A stretch of 64,000 nucleotides of DNA from positions 27,943 to 91,942 of the forward strand of contig JADBXR010000026.1 in assembly GCA_020403425.1 (NCBI GenBank), in the 5' to 3' direction. The notes below the pieces were generated by a model. It made no database searches, was not told the origin of the DNA, and worked only from the letters and a program-made list of their open reading frames with translations. Within the stretch, counting starts at the first letter, position 1. Each line of letters begins with the position of its first letter. The stretch comes from Chitinophagaceae bacterium. GTDB lineage: Bacteria > Bacteroidota > Bacteroidia > Chitinophagales > Chitinophagaceae. This document shows positions 17,780-27,412 of this stretch, piece after piece. The position numbers and the translations under genes are program-made.

Positions 17780-19408
17780 ATGCATACATTACATATTGCT
17801 GATTATATTGTATTTTTTCTGTATTTCATTGTGGTGACCGCTTACGGTGTGTATGTTTACCGTAAAAAGAGATCGGTCAATACCAGTTCCAAAGAATTTT
17901 TTCTGGCAGAGGGTTCACTTACCTGGTGGGCCATTGGCGCTTCGCTGATCGCTTCCAATATTTCTGCAGAGCATTTTATCGGGATGTCGGGCTCGGGTTT
18001 TGCACTCGGACTGGCTATTTCCACTTATGAGTGGATGGCGGCTGCCACACTGATCGTGGTGGCGGTATTCATCATTCCCCTGTACCTGAAGAACCGGATC
18101 TATACCATGCCGCAGTTCCTGGCCAAAAGGTATAACGACAAGGTGAGCACCATCATGGCGGTGTTCTGGTTGCTGGTATATGTGTTCGTGAACCTTACCT
18201 CCATCATCTATCTCGGTGCACTGGCCATCTCTTCCATTTCGGAGATCAGTTTTTTCTGGTGTGTGGCAGGGGTAAGCGTGTTCGCGATCATTGTAACCGT
18301 AGGGGGCATGAAAGTGATCGGTTACACGGATGTGATACAGGTGTTGGTCCTGATCATCGGCGGCTTGGTGACGACCTATCTTGCATTGTCCCTGTTATCG
18401 GAGCATTACGGGTATGGAAATGATATCCTGAAAGGGCTTTCCGTACTTCGTAAGGAAGCGCCCACGCATTTTCATATGATCTTCCAGAAAGGAGATCCGT
18501 ATTATAAGGAATTGCCGGGTCTGTCGGTTTTGATCGGAGGTATGCTGGTCAATAACCTGGCTTACTGGGGATGCAACCAGTACATCGTACAGCGTGCATT
18601 GGGCGCCGATCTGAATACTGCCCGTAAAGGGATCTTGTTCGCTGCTTTTTTAAAGCTCCTGGTGCCCGTGATCGCAGTACTGCCGGGGATCACGATGTAC
18701 GTCTTGCATCAAAAGGGATTGTTCCTGCAGGAAATGAGCGAAGGAGGGGTGATCAAACCGGACCATGCCTATCCCACACTGATGAACCTGCTGCCTGCCG
18801 GTTTAAAGGGGATCGCTTTTGCGGCTTTAACGGCAGCCATTGTGGCCTCACTGGCGGGCAAGGCCAACAGCATTGCTACCATTTTCTCACTTGATATTTA
18901 CCGTAAGTTCATCCATAAAGACGTTTCGGAAAAGAAACTCGTCCGGGTGGGTCGCTGGGCGGTCCTGGTATCCATGATCGCAGCGGCACTGGTGGCACCG
19001 GCACTTCGATCGCTCGACCAGGCCTATCAGTTCATCCAGGAATATGTGGGGTTTGTGTCACCGGGTGTACTGGCCATCTTCCTGCTGGGTTTTTTCTGGA
19101 AAAGGACCACTGCCCAGGCAGCTATGGCGGGGGCATTGCTCACGATCCCTGTTTCCACGGTGCTGAAATTCCTGCCGGTATGGACAAATGGTGGGTTCCC
19201 TGATTATCCTTTTCTTGACAGGATGACGATCACATTTGTAACGGTAGCCGTTGTGATGATCCTCATCAGTTGGTTGTTCCCGCAAAAGGAAAATGAAAAG
19301 GCCATTATAGAAGTGGACCCGAAATGGTTCCGGGTAAATACGGGTTTTGTTGTTGGTTCTGTGATCATACTGGGCATACTGGCCGCACTGTACACTGTAT
19401 TCTGGTAA
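17780..19408 (+). CDS. Sodium:solute symporter (SSS family), probably sugar
   Basis: A 542-residue inner-membrane protein with about 13-14 helices. SLTWWAIGASLIASNISAEH and WGCNQYIVQRALGA are classic SGLT-type blocks. It imports a solute, probably a monosaccharide, with sodium. The close spacing to the GH127 gene suggests that it carries the sugar released by that enzyme. No SusC/SusD pair is nearby. Confidence 0.9.
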   Translation: MHTLHIADYIVFFLYFIVVTAYGVYVYRKKRSVNTSSKEFFLAEGSLTWWAIGASLIASNISAEHFIGMSGSGFALGLAISTYEWMAAATLIVVAVFIIPLYLKNRIYTMPQFLAKRYNDKVSTIMAVFWLLVYVFVNLTSIIYLGALAISSISEISFFWCVAGVSVFAIIVTVGGMKVIGYTDVIQVLVLIIGGLVTTYLALSLLSEHYGYGNDILKGLSVLRKEAPTHFHMIFQKGDPYYKELPGLSVLIGGMLVNNLAYWGCNQYIVQRALGADLNTARKGILFAAFLKLLVPVIAVLPGITMYVLHQKGLFLQEMSEGGVIKPDHAYPTLMNLLPAGLKGIAFAALTAAIVASLAGKANSIATIFSLDIYRKFIHKDVSEKKLVRVGRWAVLVSMIAAALVAPALRSLDQAYQFIQEYVGFVSPGVLAIFLLGFFWKRTTAQAAMAGALLTIPVSTVLKFLPVWTNGGFPDYPFLDRMTITFVTVAVVMILISWLFPQKENEKAIIEVDPKWFRVNTGFVVGSVIILGILAALYTVFW

Positions 19409-19468
19409 ACACGGGGGTACAGAACCGATCTGAGTTATATTAGCGAAACAACCAATAACTGATTCTGA

Positions 19469-19837
19469 ATGAGCAATCATCCCTTTAACCTGGCGCTGCG
19501 CTTTTTACTGGAGTTGGCGGGCCTATGCATTATTGCCACCTGGGCCTGGGTATTTCATCAGGGTATCTATCAATGGCTGGCCGTGATCTTGTATCCCACC
19601 GTGGCCGCAGCCGCCTGGGCCATCTTTAGGGTAGCGAGCGAATCGGGCAGGACCCTGGTGCCGGTAAGTGGTATCACACGTTTGCTAATTGAGATCCTTT
19701 TCTTCAGTACTGCGACCAGAATGTTATACCAACTGGATGCAGGCAGGTTGTATTCCTTTTTCTTATTGCTGGTGATGGTGCATTACGCAGTTTCTTACGA
19801 CAGAATACTCAGATTGATCCGGAATCCCCAGAACTAG
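19469..19837 (+). CDS. YrdB-like (DUF2568) small membrane protein
   Basis: A 122-residue protein with four predicted membrane helices. The motif NLALRFLLELAGL at the N-terminus and AIFRVASESG in the middle match the YrdB/DUF2568 family, which has no known role. It follows the symporter gene by about 60 bases. Confidence 0.75.
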   Translation: MSNHPFNLALRFLLELAGLCIIATWAWVFHQGIYQWLAVILYPTVAAAAWAIFRVASESGRTLVPVSGITRLLIEILFFSTATRMLYQLDAGRLYSFFLLLVMVHYAVSYDRILRLIRNPQN

Positions 19838-19859
19838 TGGTGAGCTCAGATAACAGGAA

Positions 19860-20222
19860 TTATTTTCCTGACAGTAAGTTTCCCCGAATACGCATACCCT
19901 CTTCCTTATCCAGCACATGTTTCATCAGCTTTTTCAAAGCCTCGGGGATGCTTTCTTTTTCCTTGTCTGTTAGTACATGTATGATCTCGAAGAACTCATC
20001 TTCCTCATCGTAATAGCCAAAATAGAGGTCGTACAGGTCTTTGGGATGCAGGCGCAAAGAGATCTCTTTGTCTTCTTCATACACATGCATGGTGAGAATG
20101 GCCCATTGGTCATTATCCTGATAATCGAAATGAATATCCACTGCATCGGTGTTCACCGCCCAGGTTACCAGTCTTTCGATCATTTCAGCAGCGTGATTCC
20201 TTACCAGTTCTTCGTAGTTCAT
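19860..20222 (-). CDS. Conserved hypothetical acidic protein
   Basis: A 120-residue soluble, acidic protein from the ATG at MNYEELVRNHAAEM; an upstream ATG would add 16 weak residues. It contains FHYDQD-like text (DIHFDYQDNDQWAIL) and LRLHPKDLYDLYFGYYDEED. No domain is recognised. It is convergent with the YrdB-like gene. Confidence 0.6.
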   Translation of the reverse strand: MNYEELVRNHAAEMIERLVTWAVNTDAVDIHFDYQDNDQWAILTMHVYEEDKEISLRLHPKDLYDLYFGYYDEEDEFFEIIHVLTDKEKESIPEALKKLMKHVLDKEEGMRIRGNLLSGK

Positions 20223-20391
20223 AATTGCCGGTTGATGGCGCGAAAGTAAGGCCGTTTTAGCAGCCCGCAAGCATAAATGAACGAAATGGCTGCTTTCTTG
20301 TTACACCAGTAAGCGTAATCTTCCGGGAAAACCGGGATAAGCATTATTTTTTGCACAAAGCAGGCGGATCATACGCTGAATGCCCGATAAA

Positions 20392-20425
20392 TTTGATAAA
20401 TTTCCTGTTCCAATGATTAATTTTA
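20392..20425 (+). promoter_or_regulatory. Possible promoter of the molybdo-hydroxylase operon
   Basis: TTTG and TAATTTTA, spaced 22 bases, approximate the Bacteroidota -33/-7 pattern (TTTG and TAnnTTTG). It lies about 35-65 bases upstream of the first gene of the operon. The spacing is at the upper end, so this is a weak call. Confidence 0.3.
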
Positions 20426-20458
20426 TAAGCGATTGTGTCCATACTAAAACCCTTTCTT

Positions 20459-20917
20459 ATGATCAAGCTAACAATCAATAATCAGACCTATGAGGTTGAT
20501 GCCAGTCCGGAAATGCCCCTGCTCTGGGCCATCAGGGATATGGTGGGTTTAACCGGTACCAAGTTCGGATGTGGCATGGCCCAATGCGGGGCCTGCACCG
20601 TTCATGTAGATGGTAATCCGGTCCGATCCTGCAGTTTTCCCGTATCTGCTGCAGTAGGCAAAAAGATCACTACTATCGAAGGTCTGTCCGAACGCATTGG
20701 CGAAGCGGTTAAAAAAGCATGGATCGAATTGCAGGTGCCGCAATGCGGTTATTGCCAGTCGGGCCAGATCATGAGCGCTACGGCTTTACTGAAGACCAAA
20801 CCCAAGCCCACGGATGCCGATATCGATGCGGCCATGCAGGGTAATCTTTGCCGCTGTGGTACCTACCAGCGTATCCGCAGTGCCATTCACCGTGCTTCAG
20901 AACTGATCCAATCCTAA
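20459..20917 (+). CDS. Molybdo-hydroxylase [2Fe-2S] subunit (isoquinoline 1-oxidoreductase alpha-like)
   Basis: A 152-residue protein holding two [2Fe-2S] clusters. A plant-type N-terminal cluster is formed by C38, C43, C46 and C58, and an all-helical C-terminal cluster by C96, C99, C131 and C133. It passes electrons from the molybdenum subunit. The start at [13 protein letters not shown] fits the family; an upstream ATG would add eight residues. It has no export signal and probably crosses the membrane with its Tat-signal partner. Confidence 0.9.
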   Translation: MIKLTINNQTYEVDASPEMPLLWAIRDMVGLTGTKFGCGMAQCGACTVHVDGNPVRSCSFPVSAAVGKKITTIEGLSERIGEAVKKAWIELQVPQCGYCQSGQIMSATALLKTKPKPTDADIDAAMQGNLCRCGTYQRIRSAIHRASELIQS

Positions 20918-20940
20918 ACCTCAACTTCAAACGCAATCTT

Positions 20941-23103
20941 ATGGCTAATCAACTTACGAATATAGATCGCAGGAATTTTCTCCGTTTAACCGGTATCACC
21001 GGAGCCGGGTTGGTATTGGGTCTTTCTGCCCATGCAGACGGAGCGGCTACCGTAGAGAACCTGGCTGCAGCCGGAGAATCCTTTGAACTGACCCCTTATG
21101 TAGTGATCGAAAAAAGCGGGCAGATCACCATCTTCAATACCAAACCGGAGATAGGACAGGGTACCTTTCAGTCGATCCCGGCATTGATCGCAGAAGAACT
21201 CGAAGTGTCGCTTGATAAAGTGGTCATTCAGCATACCGGTGGCGAAAAGAAATTTGGCGGGGCGCAGTTCTCCGGCGGTTCTGCTTCGGTGCGTACCAGT
21301 TATACCAGTTTACGCAAAGTAGGTGCTTCGGCGCGCGAAATGCTGATCACTGCGGCGGCAACACAGTGGAATGTTCCGGTGTCGGAGTGTTATGCTTCGG
21401 ATGCAAAAGTGTTTCACAAGCCATCCGGCAAAAGCCTGGGCTATGGTGAACTGGCCGAAGCAGCTGCCAAAGTGGAGGTTCCGAAAGAACCCCGCTTAAA
21501 AGATCCCAAAGACTTTACCATATTGGGCAAATCCACCCCAAGGCCGGATGTGCCGCTGAAAGTGAACGGAACGGCGCAGTTCGGAATCGATGTGTCTGTG
21601 CCGGGCATGGTGTATGCATCGATTGAGCGTTGTCCTGTGCTGGGTTCCAAACTGGTGAGTTATGATGATAGCGCCGCCAAGAAGGTAAAAGGTGTTGTGG
21701 CAGTAGAAAAATGCGAAAGGATCCATGGTGTGTATCGCTCCGAAGGCGTTGCCGTGATCGCAGAGACTTACTGGGCCGCTTTACAGGGCAGGAAAGCATT
21801 AAAAGTGACCTGGGACCACCAGGGAAATGATAAGTTCAATTCCAAGACCTACGAACAGAGTTTACGCGATGCTTCCAAACAGGAGGGCGCCGTGGAACAT
21901 AGTCAGGGTGATTTTGATAAAACATTCGCAGAAGCCCCGGTGAAGCTGGAAGCTTTTTATGAGACACCCATCGTGTCGCATTCCCCGATAGAACCCATGA
22001 ACTGTGTGGCCAGCTGGAAAGATGGCTCGCTGGAGATCTGGACCTCTACACAGGTGCCGGGAAGGATCATGGATGAGTTCACGAAGACCTATGATGTGGC
22101 TCCTGAGAAATTGAAGATACATGTGATGTTTAATGGGGGAGGATTCGGCAGAAGACTGTATCCCGATTACGTGCATGAGGCCGTACAACTGACCAAAAAG
22201 ATCGGCCGGCCGGTAAAATCCATCTGGACCCGGGAAGACGATACCCGGATGGGACCTTTCCGTCCCATGACTTTCTCCGCCATGAAAGGAGCATTGTCTG
22301 CCGATGGTAAGGCCATCGCTTTTCAGCACAAAGTGATCTCGCCTACGCTGGACATGCGTAAGGACTATGACAAGACCAAGGCGGACCGTACGATGACGGA
22401 AGGTATCAGTGAACAGAAGTACGAGATCGCGAACATGAAGAACCTGTATGTGCACCATTATCTGCATCTTCCGTTGGCTGCATGGCGGGCGGTGACCAGC
22501 ACTACATTGGCCTTCTCGCATGAATGTTTCATTGATGAGATGGCGGTGAAAGCCAAAAAGGATCCGATGGCCTTCCGTTTGGGCATGCTGACGAAAGAGT
22601 CGGATACCAAGAACGTACTGAATAAACTGAAGGAAGTGTCCAACTGGGACAAACCGCTGCCTGCAGGATGGGGCCGTGGTGTGGCGCAGTATGAATTTTT
22701 TGCAGGCCTTGGCGGATTTGTCGTGGAAGTGTCAAAGAAAGGAACCGGCATCAAAATTGAAAAAGTGTATGCAGTGATCGATCTTGGAACCGTGGTGAAT
22801 CCTGATACGGTGGAAGCACAGGTACAGGGTGCAGCGGTAATGGCACTGACTGCGGCAGTGAAGAGCGGGATCACTTTTGAGAACGGTCAAACCGTGCAGA
22901 GCAATTACCACAATAACCAACTGGTTCGCATCAACGAAATGCCAAAGGTGGAAGTGCATATACTGGCCAATGGAGGTCCGCGCATCAAAGGTGTGGGCGA
23001 ACCAGGCCTGCCGCCATTTGCACCGGCATTGTGTAATGCCATTTATGCGGCAACCGGAAAAAGGATCCGTCGTTTGCCATTTGATATCAATAAAATTGTT
23101 TGA
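20941..23103 (+). CDS. Molybdopterin-binding aldehyde/N-heterocycle oxidoreductase large subunit (IorB-like)
   Basis: A 720-residue subunit of the xanthine dehydrogenase superfamily. The N-terminus carries a twin-arginine motif (DRRNFLRL, R10-R11), so the complex is exported folded to the periplasm. Molybdenum-cofactor blocks GGGFGRRL and GVGEPGLPPFAPA, with the catalytic Glu in GEPG, are present. It hydroxylates aldehydes or N-heterocycles with water as oxygen source; the substrate is unknown. The cytochrome c gene 20 bases later is a likely electron acceptor. Confidence 0.9.
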   Translation: MANQLTNIDRRNFLRLTGITGAGLVLGLSAHADGAATVENLAAAGESFELTPYVVIEKSGQITIFNTKPEIGQGTFQSIPALIAEELEVSLDKVVIQHTGGEKKFGGAQFSGGSASVRTSYTSLRKVGASAREMLITAAATQWNVPVSECYASDAKVFHKPSGKSLGYGELAEAAAKVEVPKEPRLKDPKDFTILGKSTPRPDVPLKVNGTAQFGIDVSVPGMVYASIERCPVLGSKLVSYDDSAAKKVKGVVAVEKCERIHGVYRSEGVAVIAETYWAALQGRKALKVTWDHQGNDKFNSKTYEQSLRDASKQEGAVEHSQGDFDKTFAEAPVKLEAFYETPIVSHSPIEPMNCVASWKDGSLEIWTSTQVPGRIMDEFTKTYDVAPEKLKIHVMFNGGGFGRRLYPDYVHEAVQLTKKIGRPVKSIWTREDDTRMGPFRPMTFSAMKGALSADGKAIAFQHKVISPTLDMRKDYDKTKADRTMTEGISEQKYEIANMKNLYVHHYLHLPLAAWRAVTSTTLAFSHECFIDEMAVKAKKDPMAFRLGMLTKESDTKNVLNKLKEVSNWDKPLPAGWGRGVAQYEFFAGLGGFVVEVSKKGTGIKIEKVYAVIDLGTVVNPDTVEAQVQGAAVMALTAAVKSGITFENGQTVQSNYHNNQLVRINEMPKVEVHILANGGPRIKGVGEPGLPPFAPALCNAIYAATGKRIRRLPFDINKIV

Positions 23104-23122
23104 CGGTAGAAGAAAATATATA

Positions 23123-23533
23123 ATGAGAAAATTTATTACAGGCTCTGCCCTGTTATTGTGTATGATCGGTGGTTCTGCTTTTGTACAGTCGTACGACCTG
23201 CCAAAGAGTGTGACACGTGGCAAAGAACTATATGTTACGTATTGTCAGAATTGCCATATGGAAGACGGCAAAGGGGTAGCGGGTGCTTTTCCTCCGTTGG
23301 CCAAAGCCGACTTTCTGAAAAAGCAACCAGTGAATTCGATCATCACTATCCTGTTGAAAGGTCAGAGCGGTGAGATCACGGTGAATGGGGCCAAATACAA
23401 TACCCCGATGATGGGGCTGGATTATTTAACGGATGAGCAGGTGGCAGATATCCTGAACTACACATATAACAGCTGGGGCAACAAATCGGCAAAAGCGGTA
23501 ACGCCTGCACAGGTAAAAAAAGCAAGACAGTAG
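23123..23533 (+). CDS. Periplasmic c-type cytochrome
   Basis: A 136-residue monoheme cytochrome with a signal peptide, CQNCH at residues 41-45 for haem attachment, and a later NTPMMGL methionine as the probable axial ligand. The start is the ATG 20 bases after the large subunit stop; a longer frame reading back into that gene is not real. It probably accepts electrons from the molybdo-hydroxylase. Confidence 0.88.
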   Translation: MRKFITGSALLLCMIGGSAFVQSYDLPKSVTRGKELYVTYCQNCHMEDGKGVAGAFPPLAKADFLKKQPVNSIITILLKGQSGEITVNGAKYNTPMMGLDYLTDEQVADILNYTYNSWGNKSAKAVTPAQVKKARQ

Positions 23534-23548
23534 TTCCTGCATCTTTTC

Positions 23549-24646
23549 ATGAAAGAGATCAAAGACATCGTACATGCTTTTGATGAAGCTGACCGGATGC
23601 ATAAAAAAATGGCATTGGCCACTGTGGTACATGTGTCAGGTTCCTCCTACCGCAGGCCCGGTGCCCGTATGCTGGTTACGGAAGACGGGCAGCTGACCGG
23701 CGCCATCAGCGGTGGGTGTCTGGAAGGAGATGCTTTGCGGAAAGCGGTACTGGCCATTACCCAGGAAAAAAACAAGCTGGTCGTTTACGATACCACTGAT
23801 GAGGACGATGCCAAACTGGGCATACAATTGGGTTGTAATGGGATCGTCTCCATTCTCTTCGAGCCCATCGACGCCGGAGATCCGGCGAATCCTATTGCCA
23901 TCTTACGGTCTGTGATCGCAGAGCGTAAGCCAGCTGTACTGATCACAGCCTATTCGGTGAACCAGGGTGTACATCCTGGTACGCGCAGAGTGGAGGACCT
24001 ACCATCGCTGGTGCAACCCCAACTCAGTGCAGTGGTGGCCGAAGTGTTCGCTTCAGCATGCTCAACACATATTGAATTAACGGTGTCGGAGAACCAGCAG
24101 CATTTTTTTGTGGAATACTGCCATCCATCCATTGCGCTGATCATAGTGGGTGCAGGTAACGATGCCATGCCACTGGCCACCATTGCCCATGACCTGGGTT
24201 GGGAAATCACGGTGGTGGATGGAAGGGGCTCACATGCAACTACGCAACGTTTCCCCATGGCCGACTCGCTGATCGTTGCCAAACCGCAGGAGGCAGCAAA
24301 ACAGCTGGGGATAGATGAACGTACGGCGTTGGTGCTGATGACACATAACTATAACTATGATCTTGACATGTTACAACAGGTATCCGCTACCTCCATTCGT
24401 TATGTAGGTATGCTTGGCCCTGCTGCCAAACGTAACCGGATGCTGGATGAACTGGGACAAAAGGGGATCGTTTTTACAGGAGATTTTCTGGAGAGGATAT
24501 ACGGTCCCACCGGTCTGGATCTGGGGGCAGAGACCGCGGCAGAGATCGCTTTGTCTATTGCAGCGGAGATCATGGCTGTACTACAACAAAAAAAGCCTCT
24601 CCATTTGCGGGGGAAACTGGAAGCCATTCATCATCGGGAGTCATGA
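23549..24646 (+). CDS. xdhC: XdhC-family molybdenum cofactor maturation protein
   Basis: A 365-residue XdhC/CoxI protein. The N-terminal domain has GSSYRRPGARMLV and GAISGGCLEGD. A C-terminal Rossmann domain follows (IIVGAGNDAMPLATIAHDLG, YVGMLGPAAKRNRMLDEL). XdhC proteins bind the molybdenum cofactor, help its sulfuration and insert it into xanthine dehydrogenase-type enzymes. The gene ends in an ATGA overlap with the next one. Confidence 0.9.
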   Translation: MKEIKDIVHAFDEADRMHKKMALATVVHVSGSSYRRPGARMLVTEDGQLTGAISGGCLEGDALRKAVLAITQEKNKLVVYDTTDEDDAKLGIQLGCNGIVSILFEPIDAGDPANPIAILRSVIAERKPAVLITAYSVNQGVHPGTRRVEDLPSLVQPQLSAVVAEVFASACSTHIELTVSENQQHFFVEYCHPSIALIIVGAGNDAMPLATIAHDLGWEITVVDGRGSHATTQRFPMADSLIVAKPQEAAKQLGIDERTALVLMTHNYNYDLDMLQQVSATSIRYVGMLGPAAKRNRMLDELGQKGIVFTGDFLERIYGPTGLDLGAETAAEIALSIAAEIMAVLQQKKPLHLRGKLEAIHHRES

Positions 24647-25236
24647 GTACAGGTGTCCTCATATTAGCGGCAGGAAGTGCTTCCCGTATGCAGCAGCCTA
24701 AAATGTTATTGCCTTTTCAGAAAGGGAATATTCTTTCGCATCTGCTGGATGAGGCCAAGGTCTTACAGCCAACAGCGGTCTGCCTGGTAACGGGTTTTTA
24801 TCACGATGAGATCTTATCGGCCGTTGCAACAGAAGAAGTGCTGGTAGTCAGGAATGAAGAATGGGAGGAAGGTATGTCGGGATCGATACGGTTGGGGCTG
24901 TTGCGACTATTGCAGCTGTATCCTGCCATGCAACAAGTGATCATACTGGTAAGCGATCAGCCTTTTATCACCTGTGATCTGTTACGCAATATGTTGAAGG
25001 TTCAGCAGGTAACCCGAAAGGGGATCGTTGCCGCTGGTTATGCGGGGATACAGGGAACCCCGGTGCTGTTTAGAAAAGATTATTTTGATGAGTTGCAACA
25101 GCTTACGGGTGATAAGGGTGCAAAACGTATCTTACAAACAAATATCGGCGACGTGGCTGTAGTGGATTTTCCTGAAGGCGTGAGAGATATTGATACACCG
25201 GAAGACTATATTAAATATTGTACATCCATCAAATAA
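24643..25236 (+). CDS. MobA-like NTP transferase (molybdenum cofactor cytidylyltransferase-type, MocA-like)
   Basis: A 197-residue nucleotidyltransferase with the signature LAAGSASRMQQPKMLLPF, ILVSDQPFI around the metal-binding Asp, and GTPVLFRK. It resembles MocA, which makes the molybdopterin cytosine dinucleotide form used by IorB-type enzymes. MobA-type guanylyl transfer is less likely given the neighbouring enzyme. Its start overlaps the xdhC stop. Confidence 0.82.
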   Translation: MSTGVLILAAGSASRMQQPKMLLPFQKGNILSHLLDEAKVLQPTAVCLVTGFYHDEILSAVATEEVLVVRNEEWEEGMSGSIRLGLLRLLQLYPAMQQVIILVSDQPFITCDLLRNMLKVQQVTRKGIVAAGYAGIQGTPVLFRKDYFDELQQLTGDKGAKRILQTNIGDVAVVDFPEGVRDIDTPEDYIKYCTSIK

Positions 25237-25240
25237 GGGC

Positions 25241-26221
25241 ATGCTGAAAGATACACATCAACGGATACACACTTACCTGCGGATATCACTGACGGATAAC
25301 TGCAATCTCCGTTGTTTTTACTGTATGCCCGAGGAGGAATATGCGTTCATGCCCCAGCAACGGTTGATGCAGGCAGATGAGATATTGCAGCTGGCGAAGA
25401 TCTTTGTGGCGCAGGGGGTCAATAAGATACGTCTGACGGGCGGAGAACCACTGGTAAGAAAAGATGTGGCAGCGATCATCCGGTCGCTGGGCGAACTGGG
25501 TGTAGAATTAACCATCACCACCAACGGCACCCGGGTACATCATTTTATAGAGGACCTGGTTGCAGCAGGGGTTCGTTCCGTCAACATCAGTCTGGATACT
25601 TTACAGGAAGATACTTTTACGATCCTGACCAGACGAAACCAGTTCCGTGTAGTGAAGGATAATATCAGGCTGCTGCTTGACAGAGGCTTTACCGTGAAAG
25701 TGAATGTAGTGGTGGTGAAGGGATTGAATGACCGGGAGATCCTGGATTTTATTGCCTGGACCCAGGATGAACCGGTGCATATCCGTTTCATTGAATTCAT
25801 GCCCTTTGATGGTAACAAATGGCAGAGCGATAAGCTGGTTACCTGGAAAGAGATCCTGGAGATCGCGCAAACACGGTATGTGGTACAGCCACTGGAAAAT
25901 GCTGTGCATGATACCTGTAAGAAGTACAGGGTTGATGGGCATACAGGAACTTTTGCGGTGATCAGTACCATGAGTGCCCCTTTTTGCAGCAGCTGTAACC
26001 GAATAAGGCTTACCGCAGATGGGAAGATCAAGAATTGCCTGTTCTCGGAAGAGGAGACAGACCTGTTGCAGGCTTTGCGTACCGGAGAAGAGGTATTGCC
26101 GTTGATAGAAAAATCGATCCTCTCCAAACACAAAGAGCTGGGAGGTCAGTTCTCGAAAGATTTTACAACCATTGATACGAGCCATTTACATAACCGCAGT
26201 ATGATCGCCATCGGCGGATAA
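25241..26221 (+). CDS. moaA: GTP 3',8-cyclase MoaA (radical SAM)
   Basis: A 326-residue radical SAM enzyme. The N-terminal CNLRCFYC (C21, C25, C28) binds the SAM cluster. The C-terminal APFCSSCNRIRLTADGKIKN binds the second [4Fe-4S] cluster, and the protein ends with the functional Gly-Gly. It makes the 3',8-cyclo-GTP precursor in the first step of molybdopterin synthesis. The start is five bases after the preceding stop codon. Confidence 0.95.
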   Translation: MLKDTHQRIHTYLRISLTDNCNLRCFYCMPEEEYAFMPQQRLMQADEILQLAKIFVAQGVNKIRLTGGEPLVRKDVAAIIRSLGELGVELTITTNGTRVHHFIEDLVAAGVRSVNISLDTLQEDTFTILTRRNQFRVVKDNIRLLLDRGFTVKVNVVVVKGLNDREILDFIAWTQDEPVHIRFIEFMPFDGNKWQSDKLVTWKEILEIAQTRYVVQPLENAVHDTCKKYRVDGHTGTFAVISTMSAPFCSSCNRIRLTADGKIKNCLFSEEETDLLQALRTGEEVLPLIEKSILSKHKELGGQFSKDFTTIDTSHLHNRSMIAIGG

Positions 26222-26231
26222 ATGCAAGTCT

Positions 26232-27407
26232 ATGATATCGGTAGCAGAAGCCAGGCAGATCGTTTCAACACAGGGTCGTTCACTTCCGGCTGTGCCATTG
26301 CCTTTTGACAGGTCGGTGGGCTATGTGTTGGCGGAGGATATTGTTAGTCCATTGTCTATTCCTTCTTTTCGTCAGTCGTCAATGGATGGTTATGCCATCC
26401 GTTGTGCAGATGGTCACTTGCCGCTGGAGATACAGGATGAGTTACCTGCGGGTACATCGCATCAGGTGTCATTGCAGCCGGGTAAAGCCATCAAAGTATT
26501 TACGGGAGGCCCCGTGCCGGAAGGCGCTGACGTGATTGTGCAGAAGGAATGGGTAACTGTTACCGGGAACCTGATCCGGATAAGCGCAGAAAAAGAGATC
26601 GAGCCGGGTGCCCATATCAGGCTGCCGGGTTCAGCGATCAGTAAGGGCACGGTAGCGATACCGAAAGGCACAGAGATCCGCAGCATGCATGTTGGATTTA
26701 TGGCCAGCCTCGGTCTTACAGAGGTCATGGTCATTCGGAAACCATCAGTTGCCATTGTGATCACCGGAAATGAACTGGTACAGCCGGGTGCGGCCATTTC
26801 GTTCGGTCAGGTGTATGAATGCAATTCGTTCGGCCTGAGAGCTTGTTTGCAGCAGTTACATATTTCAGACATAACTGTAAGCTATACCAAAGATACACTG
26901 TCAGATACCGAAGCAGCTATTGCACAGGCGTTGGCCAGTCATGACCTCGTACTTGTTACGGGGGGCGTAAGTGTGGGAGAGTACGATCATGTGGCCCAGG
27001 CATGTAACCGGTTGGGTGTGGTCCGGCAATTTCATGGTGTAAAGCAAAGGCCTGGCAAACCTTTGTATTTTGGTACCACAGAAGGCAAATGGGTGTTTGG
27101 TCTGCCTGGTAACCCGGCATCTGTATTGTCCTGTTTTTATCAGTATGTACGACCATTGCTGCATGCATTGACCGGGATGGTTGCGGCAAGAACTGAAAGA
27201 GCAGCATTGGCAGCATCCTTTGAGAAAAGGCCCGCGCTTGCTTTTTTCCTGAAAGGGTATTGTGAAAATGGGACCGTAAGTATCCTGCATGCGCAGGCCT
27301 CGTTCCAGCTAAGCTCTTTTGTACAGGCCAATTGCTGGATCGAACTGGATGAGGAGCAACATTATTTCCCAAAAGACACACAAGTGATCATTCACCCATT
27401 TCTCTAA
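26232..27407 (+). CDS. moeA: Molybdopterin molybdotransferase MoeA
   Basis: A 391-residue protein with MoeA blocks FRQSSMDGYAIR, AIKVFTGGPVPEGADVIVQ, VITGNELVQPG and LVTGGVSVGEYDHV, plus LPGNPASVLSC. It inserts molybdate into adenylylated molybdopterin. It lies in the cofactor operon ten bases after moaA. Confidence 0.95.
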   Translation: MISVAEARQIVSTQGRSLPAVPLPFDRSVGYVLAEDIVSPLSIPSFRQSSMDGYAIRCADGHLPLEIQDELPAGTSHQVSLQPGKAIKVFTGGPVPEGADVIVQKEWVTVTGNLIRISAEKEIEPGAHIRLPGSAISKGTVAIPKGTEIRSMHVGFMASLGLTEVMVIRKPSVAIVITGNELVQPGAAISFGQVYECNSFGLRACLQQLHISDITVSYTKDTLSDTEAAIAQALASHDLVLVTGGVSVGEYDHVAQACNRLGVVRQFHGVKQRPGKPLYFGTTEGKWVFGLPGNPASVLSCFYQYVRPLLHALTGMVAARTERAALAASFEKRPALAFFLKGYCENGTVSILHAQASFQLSSFVQANCWIELDEEQHYFPKDTQVIIHPFL

Positions 27408-27412
27408 GATAT

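Noticed and set aside
22877..23533. Long start for the cytochrome gene, reading back into the molybdenum subunit
   Set aside because: The extra 82 residues overlap a well-conserved coding region in another frame. The ATG at 23123 begins a clean signal peptide.
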